A stretch of DNA of 14,597 nt from assembly GCA_035655235.1 (NCBI GenBank), contig DASRUX010000367.1:1-14597 (forward strand). The letters are read 5' to 3'. Position 1 is the stretch's first letter. Each line of letters begins with the position of its first letter. The notes under the pieces were generated by a model that saw nothing but the letters and a program-made list of their open reading frames with translations, ran no database searches and had not been told where the DNA came from. Made by a program: the position numbers and the translations under genes. The stretch is from JAGTRP01 sp035655235 (lineage in GTDB: Bacteria > Pseudomonadota > Gammaproteobacteria > Burkholderiales > Rhodocyclaceae). Positions 1 through 6,648 of this stretch are shown piece by piece.

Positions 1-990
1 GACGATTTCGTCCGCCCTCAGGGCCAGTTCCAGCACCGGAGCCGCCAGTTGCAGGCTGGCAAGCCGCTCCCGCAGGAGCCGCACCAGGCGGTCCTCGTCC
101 CGGGTGGCTTCGGCCGGCCGTAGGGCCACCTCGGTCTTCCCGCCCCCGTCCTTGCCCAGCACCAGGACGCAGGCGGCAACGGCGGCGCCCCGGGCGGCCA
201 ACCAGCCGCACAGGGAACCGAGGAGGCGCTGGCCGGCGAACACCAGCATGAGGGCCGATTCCACCTTGGCGGGCAGCTCCATGGTCTGGACGAACTTTTC
301 CGGGAAGGCAAACCAGGGCCGGGGATCGGGCACCTCGCCCCGAGCCCGGGCGAGTTCGGCCACCGGAGCCCCCCCCACCCGGCGGGCGAGTTCCGCCTGG
401 GGCAGCGCCATGACTTCGCCCAGGGTTTTGAGGCCAAAGGCGGTTAGGCGCTTCTGGGTCGTCCCATCCCAATCCGGAATGGAACAGGGCAATTCGGCCA
501 GGGCTCGATGGAGGGCCGGCAGGTCCATACAGACAGCCCGGTCACTACCCCAGGCCAGCCAGGTGGCACCCAGGGCAGTGGGCGCCACGGCGGAGCGGAC
601 GGTGAAGCCCTGCTCGGCCGCCGCCTTCCTCACCTTCTTCAGCAGACTGGCCAGCCCGCCGAAGAGGCGCAGGCAGCCGCCAATTTCCAGCAGCAGGGTC
701 GCATCCGGCACCGGGCTCACCTGGGGGGTGAATTGCCCCGCCCAGCAGGCAAGGCTATCCAGGGCTGCCACTTCCCGGGCCGGCTCGCGCTCAAACACGG
801 CCAGAGTCGGACAAAGACCCAAGGCACCGGACAGGCGCATCCCGGCCCCCACCCCGGCCTCCATCGCCGCCCCATTGGCCACCACCACCCGCCCCCGTGC
901 CACGACAGCGGCCGGCTGAGCCTCAGGCGAGCAGGGACAGTTCCGGGATTCGAGGGGCAGCAGCGGGAAGTGGAGCGCCAGCCACAGCAT
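1..990 (-). CDS. imuB: ImuB, catalytically dead Y-family polymerase-like protein (3' end beyond window)
   Basis: ImuB is the hub of the ImuA-ImuB-DnaE2 mutasome, linking the error-prone polymerase to the beta clamp during SOS mutagenesis. The frame is open from the ATG at 990 to the left edge, giving 330 residues; the family is usually around 450-500, so the C-terminal part with the expected clamp-binding motif is missing only because the window ends. The N-terminus MLWLALHFPLLPLE is typical of ImuB. The acidic residues that true Y-family polymerases carry in their first motif are absent, and the usual SIDE motif is replaced by LLLEIGGCLRLFGG (about residues 98-112), so it should not be an active polymerase. 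An AGGAG ribosome site at 996-1000 lies five bases before the start. The start lies inside imuA, overlapping it by 68 bases, which implies coupled translation. Confidence 0.93.
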   Translation of the reverse strand, partial: MLWLALHFPLLPLESRNCPCSPEAQPAAVVARGRVVVANGAAMEAGVGAGMRLSGALGLCPTLAVFEREPAREVAALDSLACWAGQFTPQVSPVPDATLLLEIGGCLRLFGGLASLLKKVRKAAAEQGFTVRSAVAPTALGATWLAWGSDRAVCMDLPALHRALAELPCSIPDWDGTTQKRLTAFGLKTLGEVMALPQAELARRVGGAPVAELARARGEVPDPRPWFAFPEKFVQTMELPAKVESALMLVFAGQRLLGSLCGWLAARGAAVAACVLVLGKDGGGKTEVALRPAEATRDEDRLVRLLRERLASLQLAAPVLELALRADEIV

Positions 991-1627
991 GGTTTCTCCT
1001 GCCGGGACGGTGGACCGGGAGCGGGCGCCAGCCCGCCATAGGCCGGCCGCGGCGCTTCAGGATGCGCACTGCCAGGCCCTCCGGCGCGGCGGAGAGCATG
1101 AGCCGCAGGGGCGCCGGGGAAGGTTCCCGGGCCGCAATGGCGGGACGCCAGACGAAGGCCAGGGTGCGATGCCCCTCGGCGGCCACCTGGAGGCGGCGCA
1201 GGCTGCGGGGATCGGCTTCCTTGCCCGGCCAGGCCAGGACGGCGGCAAAACCGCCCCCGGCCAGCAATTGCTCGCAGCACCAGGCGACCTGATCCTTGGC
1301 CTCCACCACCAGCAGACGCCCCAGGTCGATGCCGGCGGCCAGCCAGGCCGGGGCGTGGGGCAGGAAGGGCGGCGCCACCAGGGCGATCCAGCCCCCGGCC
1401 TTGGATAAGCCGGCCAGGGCCGGCTGGAGCAGGGAAAGCTCGCCGATGCCACTTTTTTCCGTGAGGAATTCGGTCAGTTCCCCCTGGGGCCAGCCGCCAC
1501 CCGGCAGTTCGGCGTCCAGTTCCGGGTAGCCACTGGGAACGCCTTCCCGGGACAGGCGTGCCAGGGCGTCGCCGCGCCAGATGTCGCCCCTGGAAAGCAC
1601 CTCCGCCAGATTGGCGGCCCGGCTCAT
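923..1627 (-). CDS. imuA: ImuA, RecA-like SOS mutagenesis accessory protein
   Basis: A 234-residue protein matching ImuA, the RecA-fold accessory component of the ImuA-ImuB-DnaE2 translesion system. The signature is GYPELDAELPGGGWPQGELTEFL (split here: GYPELDAELPGGG at about 33-45, then WPQGELTEFL), followed by SGIGELSLLQPAL at 59-71. That segment sits where RecA has its Walker A loop, but the P-loop lysine is missing, as is common in this family, so ATP hydrolysis is doubtful. The ATG overlaps the lexA stop as ATGA (1624-1627), showing one operon. The last 22 codons run over the imuB start; that proline- and alanine-rich tail looks poorly conserved in style. Family assignment is firm; the biochemical role is known mainly from homologues. 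Confidence 0.92.
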   Translation of the reverse strand: MSRAANLAEVLSRGDIWRGDALARLSREGVPSGYPELDAELPGGGWPQGELTEFLTEKSGIGELSLLQPALAGLSKAGGWIALVAPPFLPHAPAWLAAGIDLGRLLVVEAKDQVAWCCEQLLAGGGFAAVLAWPGKEADPRSLRRLQVAAEGHRTLAFVWRPAIAAREPSPAPLRLMLSAAPEGLAVRILKRRGRPMAGWRPLPVHRPGRRNHAVAGAPLPAAAPRIPELSLLA

Positions 1628-2229
1628 GGGAAGCTGGTCATGGTGCCGCGGATGAGGCCGACGGCGATGCCCTCGATAGCGAAATCGACCCGCTCCGGGT
1701 CCACGACGATGGGTTTGAAATCGGGGTTTTCGGCAATCAACTCGACATAGCCGTTGCGGCGCTTGAGGCGCTTGACGGTGACGTCGTCGGCCAGGCGGGC
1801 GACTACGATCTGGCCGTCCCGGGCCTGCTGGGTACGGTGAACAGCCAGGAGGTCGCCGTCGAAAATGCCGGCGTCGATCATGGAAAGCCCTCGGACCTTG
1901 AGGAGGAAGTCGGCCCGGGGAGAAAAGAGATGGGCATCCAGGGCATAGCGGCTCTGGACGTTTTCCACGGCCAGGATGGGGGAACCGGCGGCGACCATGC
2001 CGATGAGGGGCAGGCCCAGTTGTTCCACCAGGCGGATGCCCCGGGCCGAGCCCGGTTCGAGGACGATGGCGCCCTTCTTGGCCAGGGCCTTGAGGTGGTC
2101 CTCAGCGGCATTGGGGGAAGCGAAGCCGAAGGCCTTGGAAATTTCCAGCCGGGTGGGGGGTGCCCCGAGCACTTCGAGGGTGTTTCTGATGAAGTCGAGT
2201 ATTTCCTGCTGCCGGGGCGTGAGCTTCAT
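1624..2229 (-). CDS. lexA: LexA SOS repressor
   Basis: LexA represses DNA-damage genes and cleaves itself when stimulated by RecA filaments. The protein is 201 residues, the normal length. The winged helix includes PPTRLEI and SPNAAEDHLKALAKKG (about 24-53), nearly the E. coli recognition helix, which agrees with the E. coli-type operator upstream. The cleavage site is A81-G82 (VAAGSPI), and the catalytic dyad is S116 (RGLSM) and K153 (TVKRL), 37 residues apart as in E. coli S119/K156. Three in-frame ATGs occur at 2244, 2235 and 2229. I chose 2229 because it begins MKLTPRQQEIL, as LexA proteins do, and GGAGG lies eight bases before it. It is the first gene of the lexA-imuA-imuB operon and is expected to be autoregulated. 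Whether it is the only LexA of the cell cannot be seen here. Confidence 0.96.
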   Translation of the reverse strand: MKLTPRQQEILDFIRNTLEVLGAPPTRLEISKAFGFASPNAAEDHLKALAKKGAIVLEPGSARGIRLVEQLGLPLIGMVAAGSPILAVENVQSRYALDAHLFSPRADFLLKVRGLSMIDAGIFDGDLLAVHRTQQARDGQIVVARLADDVTVKRLKRRNGYVELIAENPDFKPIVVDPERVDFAIEGIAVGLIRGTMTSFP

Positions 2230-2252
2230 GGCCATGTCCTCCATTCCGATGA

Positions 2253-2268
2253 CTGTAATTTTATACAG
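2253..2268 (-). promoter_or_regulatory. LexA operator (SOS box) of lexA-imuA-imuB
   Basis: CTGTATAAAATTACAG on the minus strand is a perfect match to the gammaproteobacterial/betaproteobacterial consensus CTGT-N8-ACAG with an AT-rich core. It lies 24 bases upstream of the lexA start and covers the -10 element, so bound LexA should block RNA polymerase. It is the only clear SOS box I found in the window. Confidence 0.95.
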
Positions 2269-2285
2269 CATCCGGAAAATAGCAA
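2258..2285 (-). promoter_or_regulatory. Probable promoter of lexA-imuA-imuB
   Basis: On the minus strand, TTGCTA (2280-2285) as -35 is separated by 16 bases from TAAAAT (2258-2263) as -10. The -10 sits inside the LexA box. This predicts transcription from about 2251, leaving a leader of roughly 22 bases before the lexA ATG. Confidence 0.65.
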
Positions 2286-2384
2286 CCGCATTCGGGAATG
2301 GGGACTCCACCCCAACCCAAATCTCACGCATAATGGAAAGCGGATCGTCATATACCCATAGGGCAATGCCCCAACGGAGACAAG

Positions 2385-3539
2385 ATGCTTACAAGAACAG
2401 ATCCCCTACCCCAACTGTTCGGTCACGCCGACAAGCTTGCCGTCCTGGGCGAAGCCTGCTCCCTGGACGAGAAGCTGACCTTCCTGCACCAGTACCTGCG
2501 GGACAAGATTCCCCATGTCGACCGGGTGGCGGTCGTCCTCTACGACCCGGCCACCGACATCCTCAAGACCTACGCCCACTCCAGCCTGGGGGAGAACCCC
2601 CTGCCCAATTACGAGAGCCGGCTGTCCGACAGCAAGACCCTCATGGAGATCGTAGAGCGCCGCCAGCCCCGGGTCATCAACGACATGGGCCAGGTCAGGG
2701 CGGAAAAAATCCATGCCCGGAAGATCAAGACCCAGGGTTACGGGGCCAGCTACACCCTGCCCATCTACCGCAATTCCATCTTCCTGGGGCTGCTGTTCTT
2801 CAACTCCTACAAGAAGAACATCTTCGACGACCGGGTGCTCCATCACCTGGACCTGGTGGGCCATCTCCTGGCCCTGTCCATCATCGACCACCTGACCACC
2901 GCCCGGAACCTGGTGGCGAGCGTGCGCACCGTATCCACCCTGGCCCAGCACCGGGACCTGGAAACCGGCGCCCACTTGAACCGCATGTCCCACTACAGCC
3001 GCCTGATCGCCCGCACCATCGCGCCCAGGTACGGCCTGGACGACCTTACCATCGAGCATATCTTCCTGTTCTCGCCCCTCCACGACATCGGCAAGATCGG
3101 CATCCCGGACAGCATCCTGTCCAAGCCCGGCAAGCTGACCGAGGAGGAATTCGCCACCATGAAGCAGCACCCGGAACAGGGCGCCCAGATGATCGACGCC
3201 CTCCTGGAGCACTTCGACCTCCTCAAGATGCCCCAGGCGGACCTGCTGCGGAACATCGCCCTCTACCACCACGAGACCTTGAACGGCCAGGGCTACCCCC
3301 ATGGCCTGGAGGGCGATGACATCCCCCTGGAGGCCCGGATCACGGCCGTCGCCGACATTTTCGACGCCCTCACCAGCGAACGCCCCTACAAAAAGGCCTG
3401 GAGCAATGACGAGGCTTTCGCCCTACTCATGGAGCTGGCCGGTGACCGCCTGGACCGGGACTGCGTCATGGCCCTGGTGGAACAGCGGGCCGAGGTGGAA
3501 CAGATCCAGGCCCGCTTCGCCGAAGACCCGCTGGGCTAA
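2385..3539 (+). CDS. GAF/HD-GYP domain cyclic-di-GMP phosphodiesterase
   Basis: A 384-residue cytoplasmic signalling protein with no membrane segment or signal peptide. Residues about 20-170 form a GAF-like sensor domain. Residues about 175-370 form an HD-GYP domain, the class that hydrolyses cyclic-di-GMP. Key residues are present: E193 and H197 (ETGAH), H233-D234 with K237 (HDIGKIGIPDSIL), H295-H296-E297, and the GYP signature GQGYPHGL at 301-308, with D324 after it. The full set argues for an active enzyme. The start is supported by GGAGA five bases upstream (2385 ATG). It is divergent from the SOS operon and convergent with the YafY-type regulator, sharing stop-codon bases at 3536-3539. 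The ligand of the GAF domain cannot be inferred. Confidence 0.9.
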   Translation: MLTRTDPLPQLFGHADKLAVLGEACSLDEKLTFLHQYLRDKIPHVDRVAVVLYDPATDILKTYAHSSLGENPLPNYESRLSDSKTLMEIVERRQPRVINDMGQVRAEKIHARKIKTQGYGASYTLPIYRNSIFLGLLFFNSYKKNIFDDRVLHHLDLVGHLLALSIIDHLTTARNLVASVRTVSTLAQHRDLETGAHLNRMSHYSRLIARTIAPRYGLDDLTIEHIFLFSPLHDIGKIGIPDSILSKPGKLTEEEFATMKQHPEQGAQMIDALLEHFDLLKMPQADLLRNIALYHHETLNGQGYPHGLEGDDIPLEARITAVADIFDALTSERPYKKAWSNDEAFALLMELAGDRLDRDCVMALVEQRAEVEQIQARFAEDPLG

Positions 3540-4231
3540 TCCCCTCCGGAACCGCCTTCGCTCACGGCCCGCAGGAAATCCCGCAGGAGGCCGCCCTGGC
3601 GGCCGTCGAAACCGTCCGGCTCCACCGCCAGGTCCGAAATCCGGTCCAGCCGGAAGCTGCGGAACTCGCCCCGCAGCTCGCACCAGGCGCCCAAGGTCCA
3701 GGTCGGCCCCCAATAGACCAGGGTCAGGGGCCAGACGGTCCGCCGGCTTCCTTCGCCATCGGCCCGGACATAGGCAAAGCTCACCTTGCGGCAGCCGTTG
3801 ATGGCTTCCCGCAGGCGGCCCATGGGCGCCACCATGGCCTGGGGCACATGGAAATCCGGGACCAGCAGTTCCAGCCCCTGGGTGTTGCCTTGCAGATTGG
3901 CCGGCAGCACCGAATCGATCTTGGCCATGGCGGCCTGGGCGGCGGCCCCCAGGGCCGGGTCGGCCCAGCCCTGGACCATGCGGCTGCCCAGCAGCAGCGC
4001 CTGGAGTTCGTCCACCTCAAACATGAGGGGCGGCAGCCGGAAGCCCTTCCGCAGGCGATAGCCCACCCCCGCCTCCCCATCCAGGGGAACGCCGGCCGCC
4101 AGCAGGTCGGCCATGTCCCGGTAGATGGTCCGTTCCGACACCTCCAGACTGCCGGCCAAGGCAGCGGCGGTAGTGATGCGGCCGTCCGAGAGAAGGAAGA
4201 GAAGGCGGAACAGGCGGTCGGCGCGGCGCAT
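3536..4231 (-). CDS. YafY-type transcriptional regulator (HTH + WYL domain)
   Basis: A 231-residue regulator. Residues about 3-55 are a DeoR/HTH_11-type winged helix (MRRADRLFRLLFLL, then LEVSERTIYRDMADLLAAGVPL), and about 136-205 a WYL-type effector domain (PLTLVYWGPTWTLGAWCE, RSFRLDRI); the central motif reads W-T-L rather than W-Y-L. An ATG at 4264 would extend the protein, but that codon lies inside a likely -10 element (4263-4268), and family members begin MRRADRL, so I chose 4231, with GGGGA seven bases before it. It is divergent from the VOC gene, and a dyad and an extra half-site lie between them, suggesting it controls both genes. WYL domains in some regulators sense nucleic acids or nucleotides; the ligand here is unknown. 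Confidence 0.87.
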   Translation of the reverse strand: MRRADRLFRLLFLLSDGRITTAAALAGSLEVSERTIYRDMADLLAAGVPLDGEAGVGYRLRKGFRLPPLMFEVDELQALLLGSRMVQGWADPALGAAAQAAMAKIDSVLPANLQGNTQGLELLVPDFHVPQAMVAPMGRLREAINGCRKVSFAYVRADGEGSRRTVWPLTLVYWGPTWTLGAWCELRGEFRSFRLDRISDLAVEPDGFDGRQGGLLRDFLRAVSEGGSGGD

Positions 4232-4262
4232 GGGGGCATCCCCGGGAGCATAGGATGACTGC

Positions 4263-4297
4263 ATTGTATCCGCTCAACGAGCCGGCCTAATGTCAGG
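4263..4297 (-). promoter_or_regulatory. Probable promoter and operator half-site of the YafY-type regulator
   Basis: On the minus strand, TACAAT (4263-4268) is a good -10 placed about 32 bases before the regulator ATG at 4231. The -35 is weak (TTAGGC, 4285-4290, 16-base spacing). Directly upstream, 4291-4297 reads TGTCAGG on the plus strand, the same half-site as in the dyad at 4329-4352, which would place a regulator monomer or dimer at the -35 region. Confidence 0.5.
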
Positions 4298-4328
4298 TAT
4301 CACCCCCCAAACCCATGCCTTACAAAGC

Positions 4329-4352
4329 CTCCTGACACACTGTTGTCAGGAG
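4329..4352. promoter_or_regulatory. 24-bp dyad, candidate operator for the YafY-type regulator
   Basis: CTCCTGACA, six bases, then TGTCAGGAG form a perfect inverted repeat with nine-base arms between the divergent regulator and VOC genes. No T-tract follows, and it lies upstream of both genes, so an operator is more likely than a terminator. The centre is about 59 bases before the VOC start. Confidence 0.7.
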
Positions 4353-4398
4353 CCCCCGCGCATCATGGCGTCTCACACAAACAGACAGGAGTCATGCA

Positions 4399-4767
4399 AT
4401 GCGCGTCATCAACTGGTTCGAAATCCCCGTCACCGACATGCCCCGGGCCCGGACGTTCTACGAGCGGGTGCTGGAAGTCAGCCTGCGGGAAGAAAGCTGC
4501 GGCCCGGACATGGAAATGTGCGTCTTCCCCTACACCGAGCCGGCCACCGGCGGCGCCCTCTGCCGCAATCCCAACCTGGTGCCCGCGCCGGGCGGAATCC
4601 TGATCTACCTGGATGCCGGCGACGACCTGAGCCTTCCCCTTTCCCGGGTGGAAGCGGCCGGCGGCGCGGTGGTCATGCCGAAGACCCTGATTTCGCCGGA
4701 AATCGGGTCCATCGCCGTCTTCCGGGATAGCGAAGGCAACCACATCGGCCTCCACTCCCTGGGTTAA
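4399..4767 (+). CDS. VOC (glyoxalase/bleomycin-resistance fold) family protein
   Basis: A 122-residue single-domain protein of the vicinal oxygen chelate superfamily. Typical features are the opening strand INWFEIPVTDMPRARTFYERVL (seen at 4-25), a central GGILIYLDAGDDL, and the closing FRDSEGNHIGLHSL at 108-121. Members include glyoxalases, dioxygenases and antibiotic-binding proteins, and short solitary ones like this are mostly uncharacterised. AGGAG at 4387-4391 lies seven bases before the ATG at 4399. It is divergent from the YafY-type regulator, a pairing that suggests regulation by that protein through the dyad at 4329-4352. Its stop shares bases with the dGTPase stop (4764-4767). Substrate unknown. 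Confidence 0.87.
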   Translation: MRVINWFEIPVTDMPRARTFYERVLEVSLREESCGPDMEMCVFPYTEPATGGALCRNPNLVPAPGGILIYLDAGDDLSLPLSRVEAAGGAVVMPKTLISPEIGSIAVFRDSEGNHIGLHSLG

Positions 4768-6110
4768 TCGCTGGGCAGCTCGATACCCTTGAGCTTGCGG
4801 TAGAGGTCCACCGCGTAGGAATCGGTCATCCCGGCCACGAAGTCCGCCACCTGCAGGAGGCGGACGTAGGGGTCGGAGTCCGGCTCGCCGCCGTGGCCCA
4901 GGAACTGGGACGGCAGGAGCTTCAGGAGCATGCGCTCCTTGGCCGTCTTGGGAACATGCCCTGCCCCCGCTTCGACCGCATTGGCGAACAGGGACAGCAG
5001 CCCGCCCAGGACTTCGAAGCCCGCCGTCTCGATCTCCAGGGCCGGCCGGGCCACGTAGATGCACTCCTTGGCCACCCGCAGCACCGCCTGGAGGGGCACG
5101 CCCAGGGGCGACTGGTCGAGCAACTCGTCGTCGAAAGTGCCGTCGAGGATACTTTCCTCGGCTTCCAGGAAGACCGCCGCAGCGCTTTCCAGGAGGCGCC
5201 CAACCGCCTTGGCCCGCAGATATTCCAGGCGCTCCTTGGGATCGAAAAGGCGTTCCAGCTTGCCGCCGTTGATGCTGTTCCCGGCCAGGTCGGCCAGAAG
5301 CAATTCGGCGGTGGAATATGGGACGAAGCCCAGGCTGGCGGCGTCCTCCAGATCCACGATGAGGTAGCAGGTGTCGTCCGCCACCTCCACCAGGAAGGCC
5401 AGGGGATGGCGATGCCAGGCGACGCCCGGCACCCGCTCCACCAAGCCGGTGGCGACGGCCACCCGGCGGAAGGATTCCGCATCCTGCTGGAAATAGCCGA
5501 ACTTCTTGCCGCTCTTGCCGTCCAGGTCGATGTCCAGGTGGGACGGCCGGGGATATTTGGTGAAGCTCGCCAGCACCGCCGAGGTGAGCTGGAGCCCCGG
5601 GTTGGCCGGGCTCTGCAGGCGGGTGACCACCCGGAAGCCCTGGGCGTTGCCCTCGTAGCGCTCGAAATCGGCCCGCTGGGCCGGGGTGAAGTCGTGGCGC
5701 TCCAGGAGGCCGGAACCCTTGAACCACTCCCGGATGGCATCCTCGCCCGCATGGCCGAAGGGGGGATTGCCGATGTCGTGGGCCAAGCAGGCGGCGGCAA
5801 CGATGGCGCCGAAATCGGCGGCATCCACATGTTCCAGGCCGTGGCGGTCGATGATCTCCCGGCCGATGACCGTGCCCAGGGAGCGGCCGACGCAGCTCGC
5901 CTCCAGACTATGGGTCAGCCGGGTGCGGACGTAATCGCTGCGGGAGAGCGGGAAGACCTGGGTCTTGTCCTTCAGCCGCCGGAAGGCGGAGGTGAAGACG
6001 ATGCGGTCGTAGTCCTGCTGGAAGGCGGTGCGTTCCCGGGCGCTGGGCCCGGCACCGGCGCCGAGCCGGTCGGCGGAAAGGAGTTGTTGCCAGCGAGCCT
6101 TGAGGGTCAT
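4764..6110 (-). CDS. dgt: dGTP triphosphohydrolase (HD domain)
   Basis: A 448-residue HD-domain enzyme that cleaves deoxynucleoside triphosphates, classically dGTP, to the nucleoside and tripolyphosphate. The N-terminal RDEYDRI-like segment appears as QQDYDRIVFTSAFRRLKDKT (31-50), followed by RTRLTHSLE with H67, the HD pair H111-D112 in CLAHDIGNPPFGHAGEDAI (108-126), and a further acidic motif VEVADD at 241-246. These supply the expected metal ligands. The protein is somewhat shorter than E. coli Dgt (about 505), so substrate range may differ. It lies 43 bases downstream of the thioesterase gene on the same strand, and is probably co-transcribed. The ribosome site before the ATG at 6110 is weak. 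Its stop overlaps that of the convergent VOC gene. Confidence 0.92.
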   Translation of the reverse strand: MTLKARWQQLLSADRLGAGAGPSARERTAFQQDYDRIVFTSAFRRLKDKTQVFPLSRSDYVRTRLTHSLEASCVGRSLGTVIGREIIDRHGLEHVDAADFGAIVAAACLAHDIGNPPFGHAGEDAIREWFKGSGLLERHDFTPAQRADFERYEGNAQGFRVVTRLQSPANPGLQLTSAVLASFTKYPRPSHLDIDLDGKSGKKFGYFQQDAESFRRVAVATGLVERVPGVAWHRHPLAFLVEVADDTCYLIVDLEDAASLGFVPYSTAELLLADLAGNSINGGKLERLFDPKERLEYLRAKAVGRLLESAAAVFLEAEESILDGTFDDELLDQSPLGVPLQAVLRVAKECIYVARPALEIETAGFEVLGGLLSLFANAVEAGAGHVPKTAKERMLLKLLPSQFLGHGGEPDSDPYVRLLQVADFVAGMTDSYAVDLYRKLKGIELPSD

Positions 6111-6153
6111 GGTCGTCCAACGTCGAAGTCAGACGGCCATTGTAAGCCCCGGG

Positions 6154-6564
6154 TCAAGCCGCTTCCAAAGCGGCCCGAACGTGATCCGGCAGGGGAACGG
6201 ACTTGCCGGTGGTGGTATCCATCCACACCACCTTGGCCGCGCCCTCGGCATAGAGGGTATCGTCGCCTTCCAGGCGCATTTCCACATAGGTGGGAACGCT
6301 GGAACGGCCCAGTTGGCCGATATAGGTGCGCACTTCCACCGTGCCCGGGTAATTCATGGGGACCAGGAAGGTGCAGCTGGCGTTGATGATGACCGGCGCA
6401 TCGCCCTTGGGCCGGACCACGACGCCCAGAGCCTCGATCCATTCCACCCGGGCCTGCTCCATGTAGCGGAAATAGACGGTGTTGTTGACGTGGCCGTAGG
6501 CGTCCATGTCGCCCCAGCGGATCGGGATGAGAGTCTTGTGAACGAGCTTCTTATGGTGTTCCAT
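6154..6564 (-). CDS. Acyl-CoA thioesterase, YbgC/4HBT hot-dog family
   Basis: A 136-residue single hot-dog domain, a normal length for this family, which hydrolyses acyl-CoA or acyl-ACP thioesters. The 4-hydroxybenzoyl-CoA-type active-site motif is WGDMDAYGHVNNTVYFRYMEQAR beginning at 17 (key part D19-M-D21, G24-H25-V26-N27-N28), with D21 the likely catalytic residue. I took the ATG at 6564 (MEHHKK); GAGG lies 12 bases upstream and AAGGA directly before it, so the ribosome site is unusual. The gene is first in a likely two-gene operon with dgt and is divergent from ETF-QO, 84 bases away. The neighbour suggests a fatty acyl substrate, but this is inference. Confidence 0.9.
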   Translation of the reverse strand: MEHHKKLVHKTLIPIRWGDMDAYGHVNNTVYFRYMEQARVEWIEALGVVVRPKGDAPVIINASCTFLVPMNYPGTVEVRTYIGQLGRSSVPTYVEMRLEGDDTLYAEGAAKVVWMDTTTGKSVPLPDHVRAALEAA

Positions 6565-6648
6565 GTCCTTGTTTTTCCTCAGGGGTTGATCTCCTCGTTT
6601 CCATACTGTAGCGTATTGTTTACAACACCACAACATAGTGAGGGGAAC

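Noticed and set aside
18..1280. Minus-strand fragments at 18-437 and 717-1280 that could suggest a broken imuB
   Set aside because: They are in other frames. The true imuB frame has no stop from 990 to 1; it appears missing only because it leaves the window.
2230..2331. LexA N-terminal extension from upstream start codons
   Set aside because: It would cover the LexA box and promoter, and the ribosome site and family alignment fit the ATG at 2229.
4893..6386. Long plus-strand ORF of 497 codons opposite dgt
   Set aside because: It is antisense to a clearly conserved enzyme, has no recognisable domain, and such shadows are expected at high GC.
6028..6648. N-terminal extension of ETF-QO from an upstream ATG
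   Set aside because: It overlaps the thioesterase and dgt genes antisense and the divergent promoter; the FAD motif sits at the normal place with the 6649 start.
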